NCBI GenBank assembly: GCA_963693315.1
Contig: OY856188.1
Coordinates: 243,553,426 to 243,617,425 of the forward strand
DNA length: 64,000 bases
DNA from: Diogma glabrata
Taxonomy: Eukaryota > Arthropoda > Insecta > Diptera > Cylindrotomidae
Direction of reading: 5' to 3'
The notes under the pieces are model-generated. The model was not told where the DNA came from and searched no databases. It was given only the letters and a program-made list of their open reading frames with translations. The translations under genes and the position numbers were made by a program. Positions 10,977 through 23,849 of this stretch are shown in pieces. Within the stretch, counting starts at the first letter, position 1. Each line of letters begins with the position of its first letter.

Positions 10977-13900
10977 GGAATGGGATGGTATGGTACGTGA
11001 ACTACTAGAACAGAGAGCAGATCTAGCTATAGGCGATCTAACAATAACCTTTGAACGGGAACAGGTAAATATATAAAAATAAAATAACAAGATAATCAGG
11101 TTGCAGTTTAATGAAATATTTTCAGGTTGTAGATTTTACAATGCCATTCATGAACCTTGGCATTTCAGTGTTATATCGAAAACCAGTTAAACAACCTCCA
11201 AATCTTTTTTCATTCTTATCCCCACTATCGTTGGATGTTTGGATATACATGGCTACAGCTTATTTAGGGGTTTCTGTACTCTTGTTTATTTTAGCCAGGT
11301 AAGCAAATTTATAAATAAAACTGTCTACTTCAAAATGGTTATTGATCACACAAGAATTTGTTTTTTAAAATTTGATTGTTTTTTTATTGTATTTAAAATA
11401 AATCAAAAAACAAAATAATAAAATATAGGTTTACACCATATGAATGGCCAACCCCATCGCCATGTGATCCACATCCTGAAAAAATGAAAACACAGTTTAC
11501 TCTAATGAATTGTATGTGGTTTGCTATAGGCTCTTTGATGCAACAAGGGTGTGATTTTCTTCCAAAGTAAGAAATAATAAAAAGATATTAAAAAAATTAC
11601 AAACGTCAAATGTGCTTCGAAACAAATTATAATTTATTTTTTTGTTTTTCTTTATGTTATCCTTAAACATTATATTAATTGTTTTGTTTTTAAGTAAAAA
11701 TTCCAAAACTCTTATTTTGTATAATATAGAAAAATAAAAACTCCACGATACCTTTTCCTTTCAATTCAGGTTCTCACCATATGAGTGGGAGAATCCACAT
11801 CCATGTAATAAGGATGTGACCGTATTGGAAAATCAATTTACATTGTTAAATTCACTTTGGTTTACGATTGGATCGTTAATGCAACAAGGTTCTGATATAT
11901 CACCTAAGTAAGTTTTCTAATAAAAATATAAGATTCTTAATTTTCATACAAGTATTTTATAATATGTACGAACAACATCTGAATCAAAACTATATGTAAA
12001 ATTTGTGACATTATGACCACTGCAAATCATTCCTATACCATGTAAACAACATGTAAATTGCACAGTAACAAACCGAGTAACTATAATAGAAAACCATTTA
12101 AAAAATGTAGATTTAACAATTTTTTAGTGAGTAGACTCTTATTTCCCTCCACACATTGCCAAAAACACAAACATAGTTTACTTTCATTAATCCATTTTTA
12201 CTCACACGAAAATATCAAAATTCGATTTTTAAATTTTTGTCTCTTTTGTTGGGTCATTTTTTAAAAAATTATGTAGTTCCTTAAGACAAAATTCATCTGC
12301 TAACTGAAATTGCTAATTATGTATCTTCTATTATAACTCTCCGTCTCGTTCCTCCTTTTTTGTTATTTATCATCACTTTTGTCTTATATTTTTATTGTCT
12401 GGACAAAAACGTGTTCTAGACTATGGTTTCTCAACTGATTTCATGCTTTGGAACAATAAATACTTTAAAGTTCTATTGCGACGAGTCGAAATATTTCATG
12501 TTAGATGGATGAAAGTCCAGGTTATATTCTGCTCACACTTACATACTATATGTCATTTAAATAGGAGTAAACGAAATAATGTTTAAAGACAAAAAAGAAG
12601 AAAAACAAGCGAATTTTGGTGTGTAACAAACAGGGTTTAAAACTCTTCTTATATCATTAATTTACTCCGTCATTTAAAAATGAAAAAAAATATCTTCTTA
12701 CTCCTAATTCGAAGTAATAGTAATTTATTGTGTAAGTGTTTAATGCTATATTTTATTTTTCGAGTCAAAGTTCGCATTTGCGAAAGAATAAAATTCATTA
12801 AACACGAACCCAGTACAACGTTTTATCCTTCCGACAGAGTAACATGTATTAATTTAAATTAAATTTTTTTTTTAAATGCATTGATAAAACAAGTAAAATG
12901 AAAAAAAAAAACAATAAATCTTATTTTATTTTATTGTACCATTAATTCTAAACAATTAAATAAATTTTATTCAATTTCGATGCCTATTTAATTGTTTGAT
13001 ATTATGAAAATGAAATGATGCACAATGAAAGACATCAAAGTTCAAATTACTAATATTAATGAGAATTGAGAAACCAAAAAGCAATAATAAAAAAAAACTA
13101 TTTTTTTTTACAATGGAATTTAATTCAACTTAATCATAGTAGCCTTTGCCTTTTGTAATATTTATGAGAGGGACATGCGCATTAATTTAAATTTATTATT
13201 TTTTGTATAATCAGAGCGAAAATGTCATTTTTTATTTTTTTACTTATAAAATACAATCCAAAAAGTTTATTTCAGAGTTCAATACAATCAAATAAATTTT
13301 TTCCGGCAATAAATATAGATTTATTTTTGTTTTATTTTTACCACAATTGTGGGCGTTATTAAACTTAATAAAATAAAATAAACAGCAGTTCATTTTATTC
13401 TCTTGCGTGAATGCTGCAGAACACAATAAAACAAATTGGTTGATTGTTTTGAACTCAGAAATAAATTTTTTTATTGTATTTGTAAAAAAAATTATTTTAT
13501 TTTTTAAATAAATCAACAAAAACATTTGCGCTCTGATTATACAAAAAACAATAAATTCAAACTAATGCGTATGTCCCTCTCGAATATTGAAAAACGCAAA
13601 GGCTACTCTGATTAAATTGGAATGGTTTGTTCAATTATGCAAGTATTATTATTAAAATAAAAAAAAATAATGATTTTCTGCATATGGAATGGAAGAATAG
13701 TACATTTTGCTACAAGAGGAACCGCTGTTTCGTCGTTTTTGCTAGATGCGTTAGCGTCGAGTGGGGCAATTTCACGAAATTCCAAAATTAATATTCAATT
13801 TTTTCATTGTTTCTTTGATTTATAAACTTTAATAAAATTGCATGAAAATACCATAGCTACGCAGCAATTTATTATTTAGCGAAAATAATTTTACACTAGT

Positions 13901-16900
13901 TGAAAAAACATTTTCACAAGGGATTAGGCCTTCATGAAAATAGAAATTTTATATGCTAACGTTAAAAAAAAATTCACAAACTGTTTCAGAAATAGTATTT
14001 ACATTTGAGGAGTGAACAAAGCTCTCGAATAAAATAAAATTGTAATTAAATAAGTATAAAAAAATTCACGGGCCATTAAGGGGGGCGGGCCATCCGCCGA
14101 CCAATGGTTGAGAAACACTGTTCTAGACCTAGTTGTGTAAACTTGACTATTTTTGATTTTCCTGAAACCCTGCATATAAGTACTATGGACAAAATAAAAA
14201 ATACAACTTATTTTACAATTTTTTAAAGTGCATAGTTTGAGCATAGGGGGCACCCCAACATGCATGAAAAATGAAAATTCTGCCAATCCGATGTAACTTT
14301 GAAATTAAATTGCTCAAAAATAGCTATACCGATTTCATCAAACTTTTTTTTCTTTGATATTTGATTAGTTAGCCGTTTGAAAAAAAATTAATTAATATTT
14401 TTTGTAATTAATATTTAAATAAAAATATTAAAAAAACTTTTTTAAAGATGGCGCTAGGGTTGAAGATCAATTGGAATTTAATTAATTTTTTTCTGAAAAT
14501 AGTTCTATCCTTACTATAAAATATATCAAATTGACAAAGAGGAGTTAATTCGTGTTCTTGAGATATTTAATTTTAAAGATTTTTAGTCCGTCTAAAATTC
14601 TAATTGTTCATTATTTTTTCGAACAATTTTTATCAACAAAAAATTTTAACCACTGAAGTTCGACAAATGATGAAAAAACGAATTTTAGTTGGACTAAAAA
14701 TCTTTAAAATTAAATATCTCAAGGACACAAATTAACGCCTCTTTGTAAATTTGAAGTATTTTAAAGTAAGGATAGAACTATTTTCAGAAAAAAAATTAAT
14801 TAAATTCCAATTAATCTTCGACCCTAGCGCCATTTTTAAAAAAGTTTTTTTAATATTTTTATTTAAAAATTAATTACAAAAATTATTAATTAATTTTTTT
14901 TCAAATGGCTAACTATTCATCTATCAAACGAAAAAAAGTTTGCTGAAATCAGTATAACCGTTCTTGAGCAATTTAATTTCAAAATTTCATCTGATTGGCA
15001 GAATTTTCATTTTTCATGCGTGTTGTGGTGCCCCCTATGCTCAAACCATGCACTGTAAAAAAACTGTAAAATAAGTGGTATTTTTTATTTTTCATACTAC
15101 TAATGCCAAGTTTCAGAAAAATTAAAAATGGTAAAGTTCAAATCTCGACTTTTTCACCTGCGTAGATCTCGGTTTTCATCATCTATGGGTTCTCACTTAT
15201 GATTCAACTGTCTGAAGTCACGAATAGTTGTTTAGTTAAACCAAATCTCTTTGCATAAGCTTTTCATAGTTTGTTAGACCCATATAAAAATATTAAAGTT
15301 TCAGAAACCCTGTTTTCATAAATATTTACCCAGAAATATGTTATGAGAAATATTTTTTCCTTCTTTCCCTATAGAAAGAGTGAGTACCTCATAGAGGTAG
15401 GAAAGTCATATTTCCCTCCCTAGGGAGGAAAAACAGTTTTCTTCTCTCTTATTTAAATATGTTAGGGTAGACGGAAAAAGCATATGCATTACACGGGAGT
15501 AAAGTGGCTTTTCCTCCCTTGGATGTTTACTGCCCTCCTGCCCTAGTAAAAAATTTTTCTGTTACAGTGACAGAAGTGAAAGACGCTTTTTTGATATTTT
15601 ACTAATGTAGAACAAAATAGACTGATCTAAGTGTAAACCACTCAATTACTTCTTAAGTACGAAATTGCAGTGTGTCGACCAAAAGCAAGACCACAACGGC
15701 TTTCCATATTAAATATTTTCAACTAAAATTTTACTCTGGTTTTCTGTGATTTCCACATCTCATAAAAAATTTATAGAAAGGGCAAAAATAAATCAATCGA
15801 TGAAAAACTAAAAACAACAACAACATCTATATAAATATTATAGCTAGATTAAAAACCAAGCCGTAGCTATGTAAGTTAACAACCTTATTCAACTTTCCTT
15901 AAACTCACAAACACAGAATTATTCAAAACTCTGCACATAAAAATTGAAGCACGTTTGACTGAAACATTTTTTTAATTGCACTTAAATCAATCACTCACTT
16001 TCGTCTTACTTCGTTAATAACATACATTCCTTTAAAAATGTTTTCCATCTAGAGCGGTTTCAACACGTATGGTAGCTGGAATGTGGTGGTTTTTCACACT
16101 CATAATGATATCATCATACACTGCCAATTTAGCTGCATTTTTAACAGTCGAACGTATGGATTCTCCAATCGAAAGTGCAGAAGATTTAGCAAAACAAACA
16201 AAAATAAAATACGGAGCGTTACGAGGAGGAAGCACAGTTTCGTTTTTCCGTGATTCAAATTTTTCAACGTATCAACGAATGTGGTCTTTTATGGAATCTG
16301 CTAGACCAACAGTGTTTACATCAAGCAATATTGAAGGTGTTGAAAGAGTTGCAAAAGGAAAAGGTTGGAAACATATTTTAGATTCAGAAATTTATTTGTA
16401 TTATTATTATAACTATTTTAAACAGGAGGATATGCATTTTTAATGGAATCAACATCGATTGAATATGTTATAGAACGAAACTGTGAATTGACACAAGTTG
16501 GTGGAATGCTTGATTCAAAAGGATATGGAATTGCTATGCCACCAAGTAATTAAAATAATCGATTCACGTCATTTTGATTTAAAAATTTATTAGATCTATA
16601 ATATGCAATTTTATGTTTACTTTTAGATTCTCCATATAGAACAGCAATTAGTGGAGCTGTCTTAAAATTACAGGAAGAAGGAAGACTCCATCTATTAAAA
16701 ACAAAATGGTGGAAAGAAAAACGAGGTGGAGGCTCATGTACGGTAGGTTGTTTAATTATAATAGTCCATTATATCAAAGTTGTTATATTTTCCTAAACTT
16801 AAAATGTCAAGCATTTTGTTTTAGACAATTTTTTTGGGATCAACTTCTCTAATAGCTTCCTTTATTTCAGCCACTGTTGCTTAACAAATGAGAAATTTAA

Positions 16901-19900
16901 CTTCTTTTGATTTAAAACAATTAACTCCATATTGACTAATCAATAAATATTTTCATTCTAATTTTTTTGTTGACAAATCATTTCAGTATAACTCTATTCT
17001 GAACATTCAATAAAAATAACTAAAAATTACATTAATCGTATAACACAAACATTTTTTTCAATTTCAATTAAAATTAAGTTAAGACACGTCACAAGCAAAA
17101 TGTGATCTTTTTGATTTAATTTTATGTCTGTTTTATTTTAATGGCCGGAATTGAAATATATTGGCAAATTATTAGCAAATTTCTTTTTATATGAATATTC
17201 TTAATTTTAGAGAAATATTCGAAATAATCAGGCGTTACAATATGTATAATGTATATATACTTGGTATATATACCGCAGGTTTAATCTATTCGGGTATTAA
17301 ACTTAGTATTTGTTGATTAAACCTGACCTTGTCATGGTCAAACTTGTGTGCAAACTATTTGAACCAGATCTCAGTAATCCACATATCTACATAACTGTAC
17401 ATTTTTGCCACCACGCAGCTATGGTAAAATAGTAAATCCAATTTAATTAATATTTATTTTTCACAGAGCTCATTTGTTGCTTGACATTTCTGTTCAACAG
17501 TTTGTCTCTCTTCGATCTTTTTTAATTTAGCTGGAATATAGTGAAACTACATAGATCTCCTTTATATATTCAAAGATTTGTACTTTGTGATCATTGCTTC
17601 CTCTGATCATTGGAACAAGACTTTAGACTCAAAATAAAAATTAGGTATTTGCCTTAACATGAAAATTGAATTCAAAGCGTAACTTTGAAAATAATGGTCG
17701 GAACCAGAATTTTACAACATATAATTTACTTTTAATAGATTAAAAATCGATTCAAGACATCGATAAAGTAAAAAATCTGAAACCTGACCAGTGCCGATTT
17801 TCTTGACTTCGGTAATCGTTAGTATAAGTTAGTATAAAAAAAGGGTGGCGTTTTTAATTTTTTGTATATTTTTCTAGGGTATTTCAAAATTGGTTAAGAA
17901 ATTCAGAGACAGAGAAAGATTAAAGTTAAATTGTGCTCGAACGGGTTCACCGATTTTAATAATTTTTTTTTTGCAAGATGCTAAATGAGGTTTTATACGC
18001 TGACCAAAAAATTATTTTTTTATATGAGTTAGTATATTTTGGATAAAAAATTAAATCTTCAGAACATCAAAAAAAGGAATAAAAGTGCTTTTGGGGCTCG
18101 CCATCTTTGAAAATAAAATTTTTGAAAAATTTAACAAAAAAATTTCAGTGGAATTTTTAATAAAGCCTTATTTACCACCTTTCAAACAAAAAATATTATT
18201 AAAATAGGTTAACCTGTTCGAGCACAATTTAATTTTAAACTCTTCGTACCTCTAGATTTCTAATCAAATTTTGAACCACCCTGTGTCAAAACTGGTAACA
18301 AATAAAAACATGATTTAGTTTTATTTATAATACTAACAATTACCGAATTTTCAAATAAATCAAATATGGTCGAATTCACATAACCGGCGTCTTCATCAAT
18401 AGGAAAATCTAACTAATATCTTAATACATTTTAGGATGAAACATCGAAATCTAGCTCAGCAGCAAATGAACTGGGTCTAGCAAATGTTGGTGGTGTCTTT
18501 GTAGTCTTAATGGGTGGAATGGGTGTCGCTTGCGTTATAGCTGTTTGTGAATTTGTTTGGAAATCACGAAAAGTAGCGCTTGAAGAACGGGTAAGCTAAT
18601 ATTGTTTTATCACTAGTTTTATTTCCTTGCAAAAGTAGCCCTAATTAATCTTATCTGTTTTTATTTTTGGTTCAAACTTTTTGTTTTTTTAATTTAGGAA
18701 GACCCACTGAAGTTAATATATATAAGAGAAATCACATATATTTTTTTATTTCGATATATTTTAACGACTTAATTACTATTATTTTCATCCTAGTTTTCAA
18801 CGGTTAATATTCGAGAAATTATTTACTTGTATTATCAAATGTGGACAAACTTGTCCATGATTGAAAGATTTCTAGGATACGCATTCAAAAATCGTTTCCT
18901 AATGATCTGATGCAGTTCCAAAAAAAATTCAAAGTCGGGACATCATAAATAATCAATCCATCTGGAAAAGCGGTGAAAAAGTTCCGATTCGAAAATTCTT
19001 TTTAAAAATGCATTTCTTGGACCTTGAGGAACATACATCAACACTAATTCCCTCCCTCCCCTCCCTGAATTACCTAGGAAAATGAGAAAACTAGAAAAAA
19101 TTTCCGTCTCTCCCAAAGCACCACAAATAATAACAGTGATAAGAAATTTTGACAATTTGAAATTTCATCTAGGAAAATGTCTTTGGGGGAGGAATGGGGT
19201 GTAGGCGGTGGAGAAGTTTGGGGTTGCTTAAAACCACTACAAAAATGTAGTCGTAGCAAAAATTTAATATTTGGCATCGAAAATCGTCTCTTGAGGGTCG
19301 TAGATTACAAATCCGAAGACTAAAAACATTATTGAAATTTAAAATTTTTCTTAATTGAACTTTGATTTTATGTTCAGTGACCCCAAAAACCATTGCTGCC
19401 ACTTCTTGTGGTAGTTTGAGGGGTTGGAACCACCCTCACTTGGTTTAGACCTCGGTTTCGTAATCAGCGACCCTTAAAAGATTATTTTTGAGGTAAAATT
19501 TTTGGTGTGTCAAAAAACACTTATTTTCCCATTTTCCGAGGTAATGCAGAAGTTAGGGCTAATAAATGAAGGTCTAAAGAATCCAAACAAAACAGAAAAT
19601 TTTTCAAATCGGTGCTGCATTTTTTCAGATTTAAGAAAACTGAACAGCAACTTAAACTTAATGATTTCAGACGAATGTGATCATTTTTGATCTGTTTAGA
19701 TCTGCATTTTCTGATTCTTATTTTAAAATGAGAAAAAAAAACGCAAATATTCAAAACATCCAGCAATCAACGCATCCTTACAGATTTATATTACCCTCAA
19801 CGTGTACAAAACTATAACATACCTTATGGTACTGGAAATGTTGGGTTATTTTATTTCTAATTTTTTTTGTGTAAAGCTTGTGGCTTAAAATGCAATCTGA

Positions 19901-21621
19901 GAACGAACCTTTTACTGTTAACAGTACATTTTATAGTTTTGAAATTATTAAAAGTTTTTTCACCATCACAGACCGATTTTCTATGAGGTCGCCATGTAAT
20001 TTTAAATATATCAATATATCTTTTAAACCATGATTTTTCTTTTAAGTTTCACATTCGCAATAGACTATTTCTACTACTATCGTAATTTTTTGATTTTTAT
20101 GAATTATAATGAACCACAATAAAAATATTATTTATAATTTTTTTATTTTTAAAAAATTAGAAAATAACTTCAGACTAGAAAAAAAAATCAACCCAAAACT
20201 ATTTTTTTAGGAATTATGTCAGAGGACCAATTCATCGTTTTAAACAAATGATTAGATATTAATGTATACAATTCAAAAATTATATTCTAAAACAAATCAA
20301 TAGTAAATTAGTGAATAAAATCTATAATGAAAAAAAAATGAAACATCTGAATATAGTTAAGATAAAACAAATTTTTATAATAATAATAATATTATTTTTA
20401 ATTATAAATATTATTGAATCAGGTTGTGAAAATATTATTAAAGTTTACTAAAGTTAATCGTTTTATTTTTGATGATTGGGAATAGTTTATCGTACAAGAA
20501 GGACAGATACTATTAGCCATCACTCTTAAACTTGCAGGATTTATTATGTAGTTTTTTTTCGTAAATATAATAGATCCACTATATTGCTATAATATTAGTT
20601 TCAAAAGAGGGAAAGTCAAATACAGGTTGAATGATAAAAATACACTGTAACATAATAGCAGAAGAGCGGAAGGAGTAATGTTTTGTTTTGACAAATGCAT
20701 TCAGGATTCACTTAGAGCTTAACCACATAAACCGGTTGACGTTTAATTTTATATTTGTTCTAAATGTCCTGAAAGCTTTAATCAGCATTCTCTAGCCATA
20801 ATTTTGCTTGAATTTGTGTAACAAAAATTAATATAACAAAATAACGATAAAAACCAGACTAAAACTTAGCTTAGAAGTTCTTTTTTGTCATTTATGAAAA
20901 AACACGCAACAGAATTGAAAACTGGTATTAGAATAAAATAAAATAGTGGTATTTTGTTCCATTACTAAAAAGCGAGCTTTTCCCGTTTATCAGGATATAT
21001 TCGTCGACTGTCGCTTATGTATTTGTTTATATTAGCTGATTTTTTTAATGGCACGTAATTAAATATCAGAACACTTGTAGGCAACTTTTAGAATTTATAT
21101 TAATTTTACAATTTATTGCGTTATAATCAACCCAGTGATTTGTTTAAAGTTAACCGCACACGTTTTTAGTGAAATATATATTTTTTAAACACGTGTTGAA
21201 TTACAAGCCTCTAGACTCAAGTATTCAGTAAATAAATGTAAAAAATTAGCTTCACAATAATCATTAAATGTCATTGGCAAACCATATATATTGTTGTGGA
21301 ACTTTTCTTTTATGCTGCATTCCACGGTTTTTGCTTGGATATTTTAGGAGGTAACGTATGTCAATAATATTTATGTAATAAAAATAGCTCATTTATTTTT
21401 TAAATTTTAAAACTAACAACATTTTTTTTTATTAACAGATGTCACTATGTTCTGAAATGGCGTCTGAGCTACGTCATGCTCTTAAATGTGGTGCCAAAGG
21501 ACGAAACTCGAAACATCAACATTCCGCTACTAAAGATACCGAAAGCCCTGAAAATCGTTTTCACTCATTAGTACCACCATACTCACAGTATGATTTTGAG
21601 AATAAGGAACAAGTCCATTAG
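10977..21621 (+). CDS. Ionotropic glutamate receptor, kainate type (gene 1; 5' end not in window)
   Basis: This is a ligand-gated cation channel subunit of the plasma membrane. Exons: 10977-11064, 11126-11298, one of 11429-11566 or 11770-11907, 16053-16363, 16426-16545, 16627-16742, 18435-18590 and 21439-21621. With one pore exon the chain is in frame for 427 codons and ends at TAG. Landmarks in order: S1 segment [10 protein letters not shown] and DLTITFERE with the glutamate-binding Arg; M1 [20 protein letters not shown]; pore loop with Q at the Q/R site (LMQQG); M3 with [14 protein letters not shown]2 with GGSTVSFF and the binding Glu in LMESTS; M4 [19 protein letters not shown]; and a cytoplasmic tail starting [17 protein letters not shown]. 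Kainate rather than AMPA type is suggested by [18 protein letters not shown] and the tail. The amino-terminal domain, early S1 and signal peptide are not seen upstream. The first exon begins with one base that completes a split codon, so an upstream exon must exist if the gene works. Confidence 0.92.
11429..11566 (+). CDS. Gene 1 alternative pore exon A
   Basis: The exon is 138 nt between an AG at 11427-11428 and a GTAAGA donor. It encodes [12 protein letters not shown], then the pore helix and selectivity region [16 protein letters not shown]. Its phase at both ends is the same as that of exon B (11770-11907), so either joins M1 (11126-11298) to M3 (16053-16363) in frame. A 203-nt intron separates the two copies. 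Confidence 0.9.
11770..11907 (+). CDS. Gene 1 alternative pore exon B
   Basis: The exon is 138 nt, bounded by TTCAG and GTAAGT. It encodes [12 protein letters not shown], then [16 protein letters not shown]. It aligns without gaps to exon A, with 25 of 45 whole codons giving the same residue. The differences fall in the M1-pore linker and directly after the Q/R site (SDIS versus CDFL). It is closer than exon A to the usual kainate-receptor sequence in the linker. Confidence 0.9.
12414..14128. mobile_element. Non-autonomous hAT element in a gene 1 intron
   Basis: The element is 12422-14120, flanked by the 8-bp direct repeat TTCTAGAC at 12414-12421 and 14121-14128. The right end read inward is CAGTGTTTCTCAACC; the left end TATGGTTTCTCAAC is a diverged match. 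No transposase is visible. A fold-back element (about 13110-13630) lies inside it. It appears to have inserted into the left arm of the larger palindrome that resumes at 14129. Confidence 0.85.
13110..13630. mobile_element. Fold-back MITE nested in the hAT derivative
   Basis: Two inverted arms of about 180-190 bp (13125-13310 and 13430-13615) share GTAGCCTTTGC, GAGAGGGACAT, GTATAATCAGAGCG and TTTATTTC(A/T)GAGTTCAA, with moderate divergence. There is no coding sequence. I did not find a clear target duplication. Confidence 0.75.
14129..15150. repeat. About 1-kb palindrome (hairpin element) in a gene 1 intron
   Basis: The left arm 14129-14620 and right arm 14665-15150 are inverted copies around a loop of about 45 bp. 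Matched pairs include TTTGAGCATAGGGGGCACC with its complement near 15030, GATGGCGCTAGGGTTGAAGA with its complement near 14830, and TTTTTAGTCCG with its complement near 14700. It lies between the alternative pore exons and the M3 exon of gene 1, so the primary transcript could form a long duplex. Confidence 0.85.
15151..16052. other. End of the gene 1 intron, no feature recognised
   Basis: AT-rich intron sequence. A short local palindrome (TTTCCCTCCCTAGGGAGGAAA, partly) lies near 15410. I saw no exon-like reading frame related to the receptor. Confidence 0.5.
17808..18352. mobile_element. MITE with inverted arms in the gene 1 intron before M4
   Basis: The ends are CGGTAATCGTTAGTAT on the left and its near complement ATACTAACAATTACCG on the right. 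Further in, the arms share TTAAATTGTGCTCGAAC(G/A)GGTT, in which the longest run I matched is about 17 bases, and AGGGTGG. The arms are roughly 200 bp and the total about 545 bp. There is no coding sequence, and I cannot fix the target duplication. Confidence 0.7.
18591..21438. other. Last intron of gene 1
   Basis: This is 2.85 kb of AT-rich intron between the M4 exon and the final exon. Open frames at 18943-19766 show no domain. I looked for a second M4-like exon, as in gene 2, and did not see one. Confidence 0.55.
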
Positions 21622-21692
21622 TTTTTTTCAACGATTTATCGATCAATCAAAAAAAAATTATTATAATTATAACACAAAAAAAAATCAAAGTG

Positions 21693-21698
21693 AATAAA
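21693..21698 (+). promoter_or_regulatory. Polyadenylation signal for gene 1
   Basis: AATAAA lies 72 nt after the stop codon, with further AATAAA-like copies in the next 25 nt. Confidence 0.6.
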
Positions 21699-21721
21699 AC
21701 CAAACAATAAATAAAATAAAC

Positions 21722-23849
21722 TTTAATTACAAACAATTATCAGTATATTGCTTAACTGAAATAATAATGTAAATTAATTTTATTTTCATTAGATTGTAAA
21801 CATTTTGAAAATTATTATAAACAAAAGAAAATCTTTTGAAAATTATTCGATTTGCGGGATAGGCGAATAATTTTTTAAAACGGTTGTTAGAAACGGATGC
21901 ACAAATCACTCATAAAAACGCATTGAGCTATGATTTAATATACATATATTGATAAAACAAACAACAGAATTCGATCAAATTGTTTTTCTAGTTATTGAGT
22001 ATAAAATTATATCGAAATAGTATATTAAGAAACTAGTTTCATAATCGACGATTTTATCGCACGCAATCTGTTTAGAAAACGACCCGCGCAGCGGGGAGTT
22101 TTCTAAAGGATAAGTGCGATAAAACGTCTTATGAAACGAGTTTTTTATACTATTTTTTCTATTTTGCATTTTTTCTCTTGAAATTTCAAAAATTATTTTT
22201 TATGTTTTAATGTTTTAAAGAAAATTTCTAAAAATTTCAATTCAAAATAGTAAGCTCTGAGTTTCATCATATTTCTATATATTTTTTTGTTGCAAAACTA
22301 GCTTTCATAAAATGTGTATTTTATTAAAATATAGTCAATTTGATATTTTGTTTATTACTAATTATTTTAATTAATTAAAATATTTAACACTAATTTAGAT
22401 TATTTTTTAATAATAAGATTAATTAATAAGAATAATTTTATTTATATAATTATTCGTTTTAACTTTCACTGACGTTTGTATGACCAATGTGACCAACCTT
22501 GAAAAACAAAACTTTGCGTATCTTAATGAAGGCCATTTCGATACGCATTTGGGTATCGAAATGACTTTATTTTAAACGCAAAATAGAAAAAGATTTTTTT
22601 AATGTTTACAATATATAAATCACTAAAAATAAAATAAACATTCAGGATTTTTGGTATACATTATATTTTTATTTATATTCGATCACTCGTCATAAAATTG
22701 ATTATGTATTTAATTTTAATAAAAAAAGTATATATGAGAATAAATAAGAATAACTTATAGTCCAAGTAATTCTTATATTGAACTAATAAAATCTAAAAAA
22801 TAAATAAACAATTTACTTTTTTTGAAATTCTTTTTTTAAGAGGGTTTTGTTTTTAATCTACAGGCTCTAGACTATTCAGTATGTGAGAACTGCTCTCCTC
22901 AATGATTAAATCTCCGATATTGAGTTATATGAAGGAACAATTCTTCGATATAAAAATAGCGTGCCATAATTAAGGAATATTACACAGTTGATATTGATGG
23001 CACTACCGTTGACTGAATACAGTTAATATATAACCTTGGCCAATGACATCTCACTGTTATTGCCAGTGGTATGTCAATCCGTTATAATTTATAAATATGT
23101 TTCATAAACAATTGACTATTAAATATTCGTCAAAAAAGAATTCTCTATCATGTTTAATTTTTTTTAATTCTAGAATTTAAAATCACATAACTTTTAGATA
23201 AGTTTAAACACAAAATCCAAATTGAGCATCTATTTTACATTGTATCTAATAATTGACTTGATAATTAATCTAATAATGATTCTGATAATTGACTTTATCG
23301 AACATATTGTTCGATGTTTTATTAACGAGAATTTTCTAACTTTGTTTCTTTTTTATATACTTTGGTTAACTTTACACCCAACCATTATTCAGAATTTTCA
23401 TCTCATGCTACAATTTCACATTTAATAAATTTTGAACAACGGCAAACTCATTCGCATTAGATACTTTTATGAAAGTTTCATATTCTCGCCTTGATATGAT
23501 ATTTGTGTCCATAATTATGCAAGTGGTCTAAGTCATACATTTCGTGTTTTAAGATATATTTAAAGGTTTTCAAACGAACATTTCTATATTATGAAAATTT
23601 TATTTCAGAATTTTGATAGTTTTCAGTAATGAAGGTTTATTATGAATGTGAAATTTTGTGTGAATCTCATTCCGAAATGTGCTTTTTACTGTTTGAATTG
23701 CCTTAGACCATTTTCAAAATTAACTGAACGGTGTATAAATGACTTAACGCAAAAGAAAACGCCGAAATTCTAATATTATTTATTAACTATTTTCACAACT
23801 CATTATTTTGTCACCATTTACTTTCACTTTCAAGTTCACCGGTCAAGTG
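21722..23849. other. Intergenic sequence with a hairpin at 22016-22158
   Basis: A local inverted repeat (arms 22016-22080 and 22097-22158) carries GATTTTATCGCAC and GTGCGATAAAAC around a GC-rich loop, GACCCGCGCAGCGGGG. A smaller palindrome lies at 22533-22563 (ATTTCGATAC...GTATCGAAAT). TCTATTTTGC near 22158 and its complement near 22575 may mark the ends of one larger fold-back element. The rest is AT-rich with no recognised gene. Confidence 0.6.
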
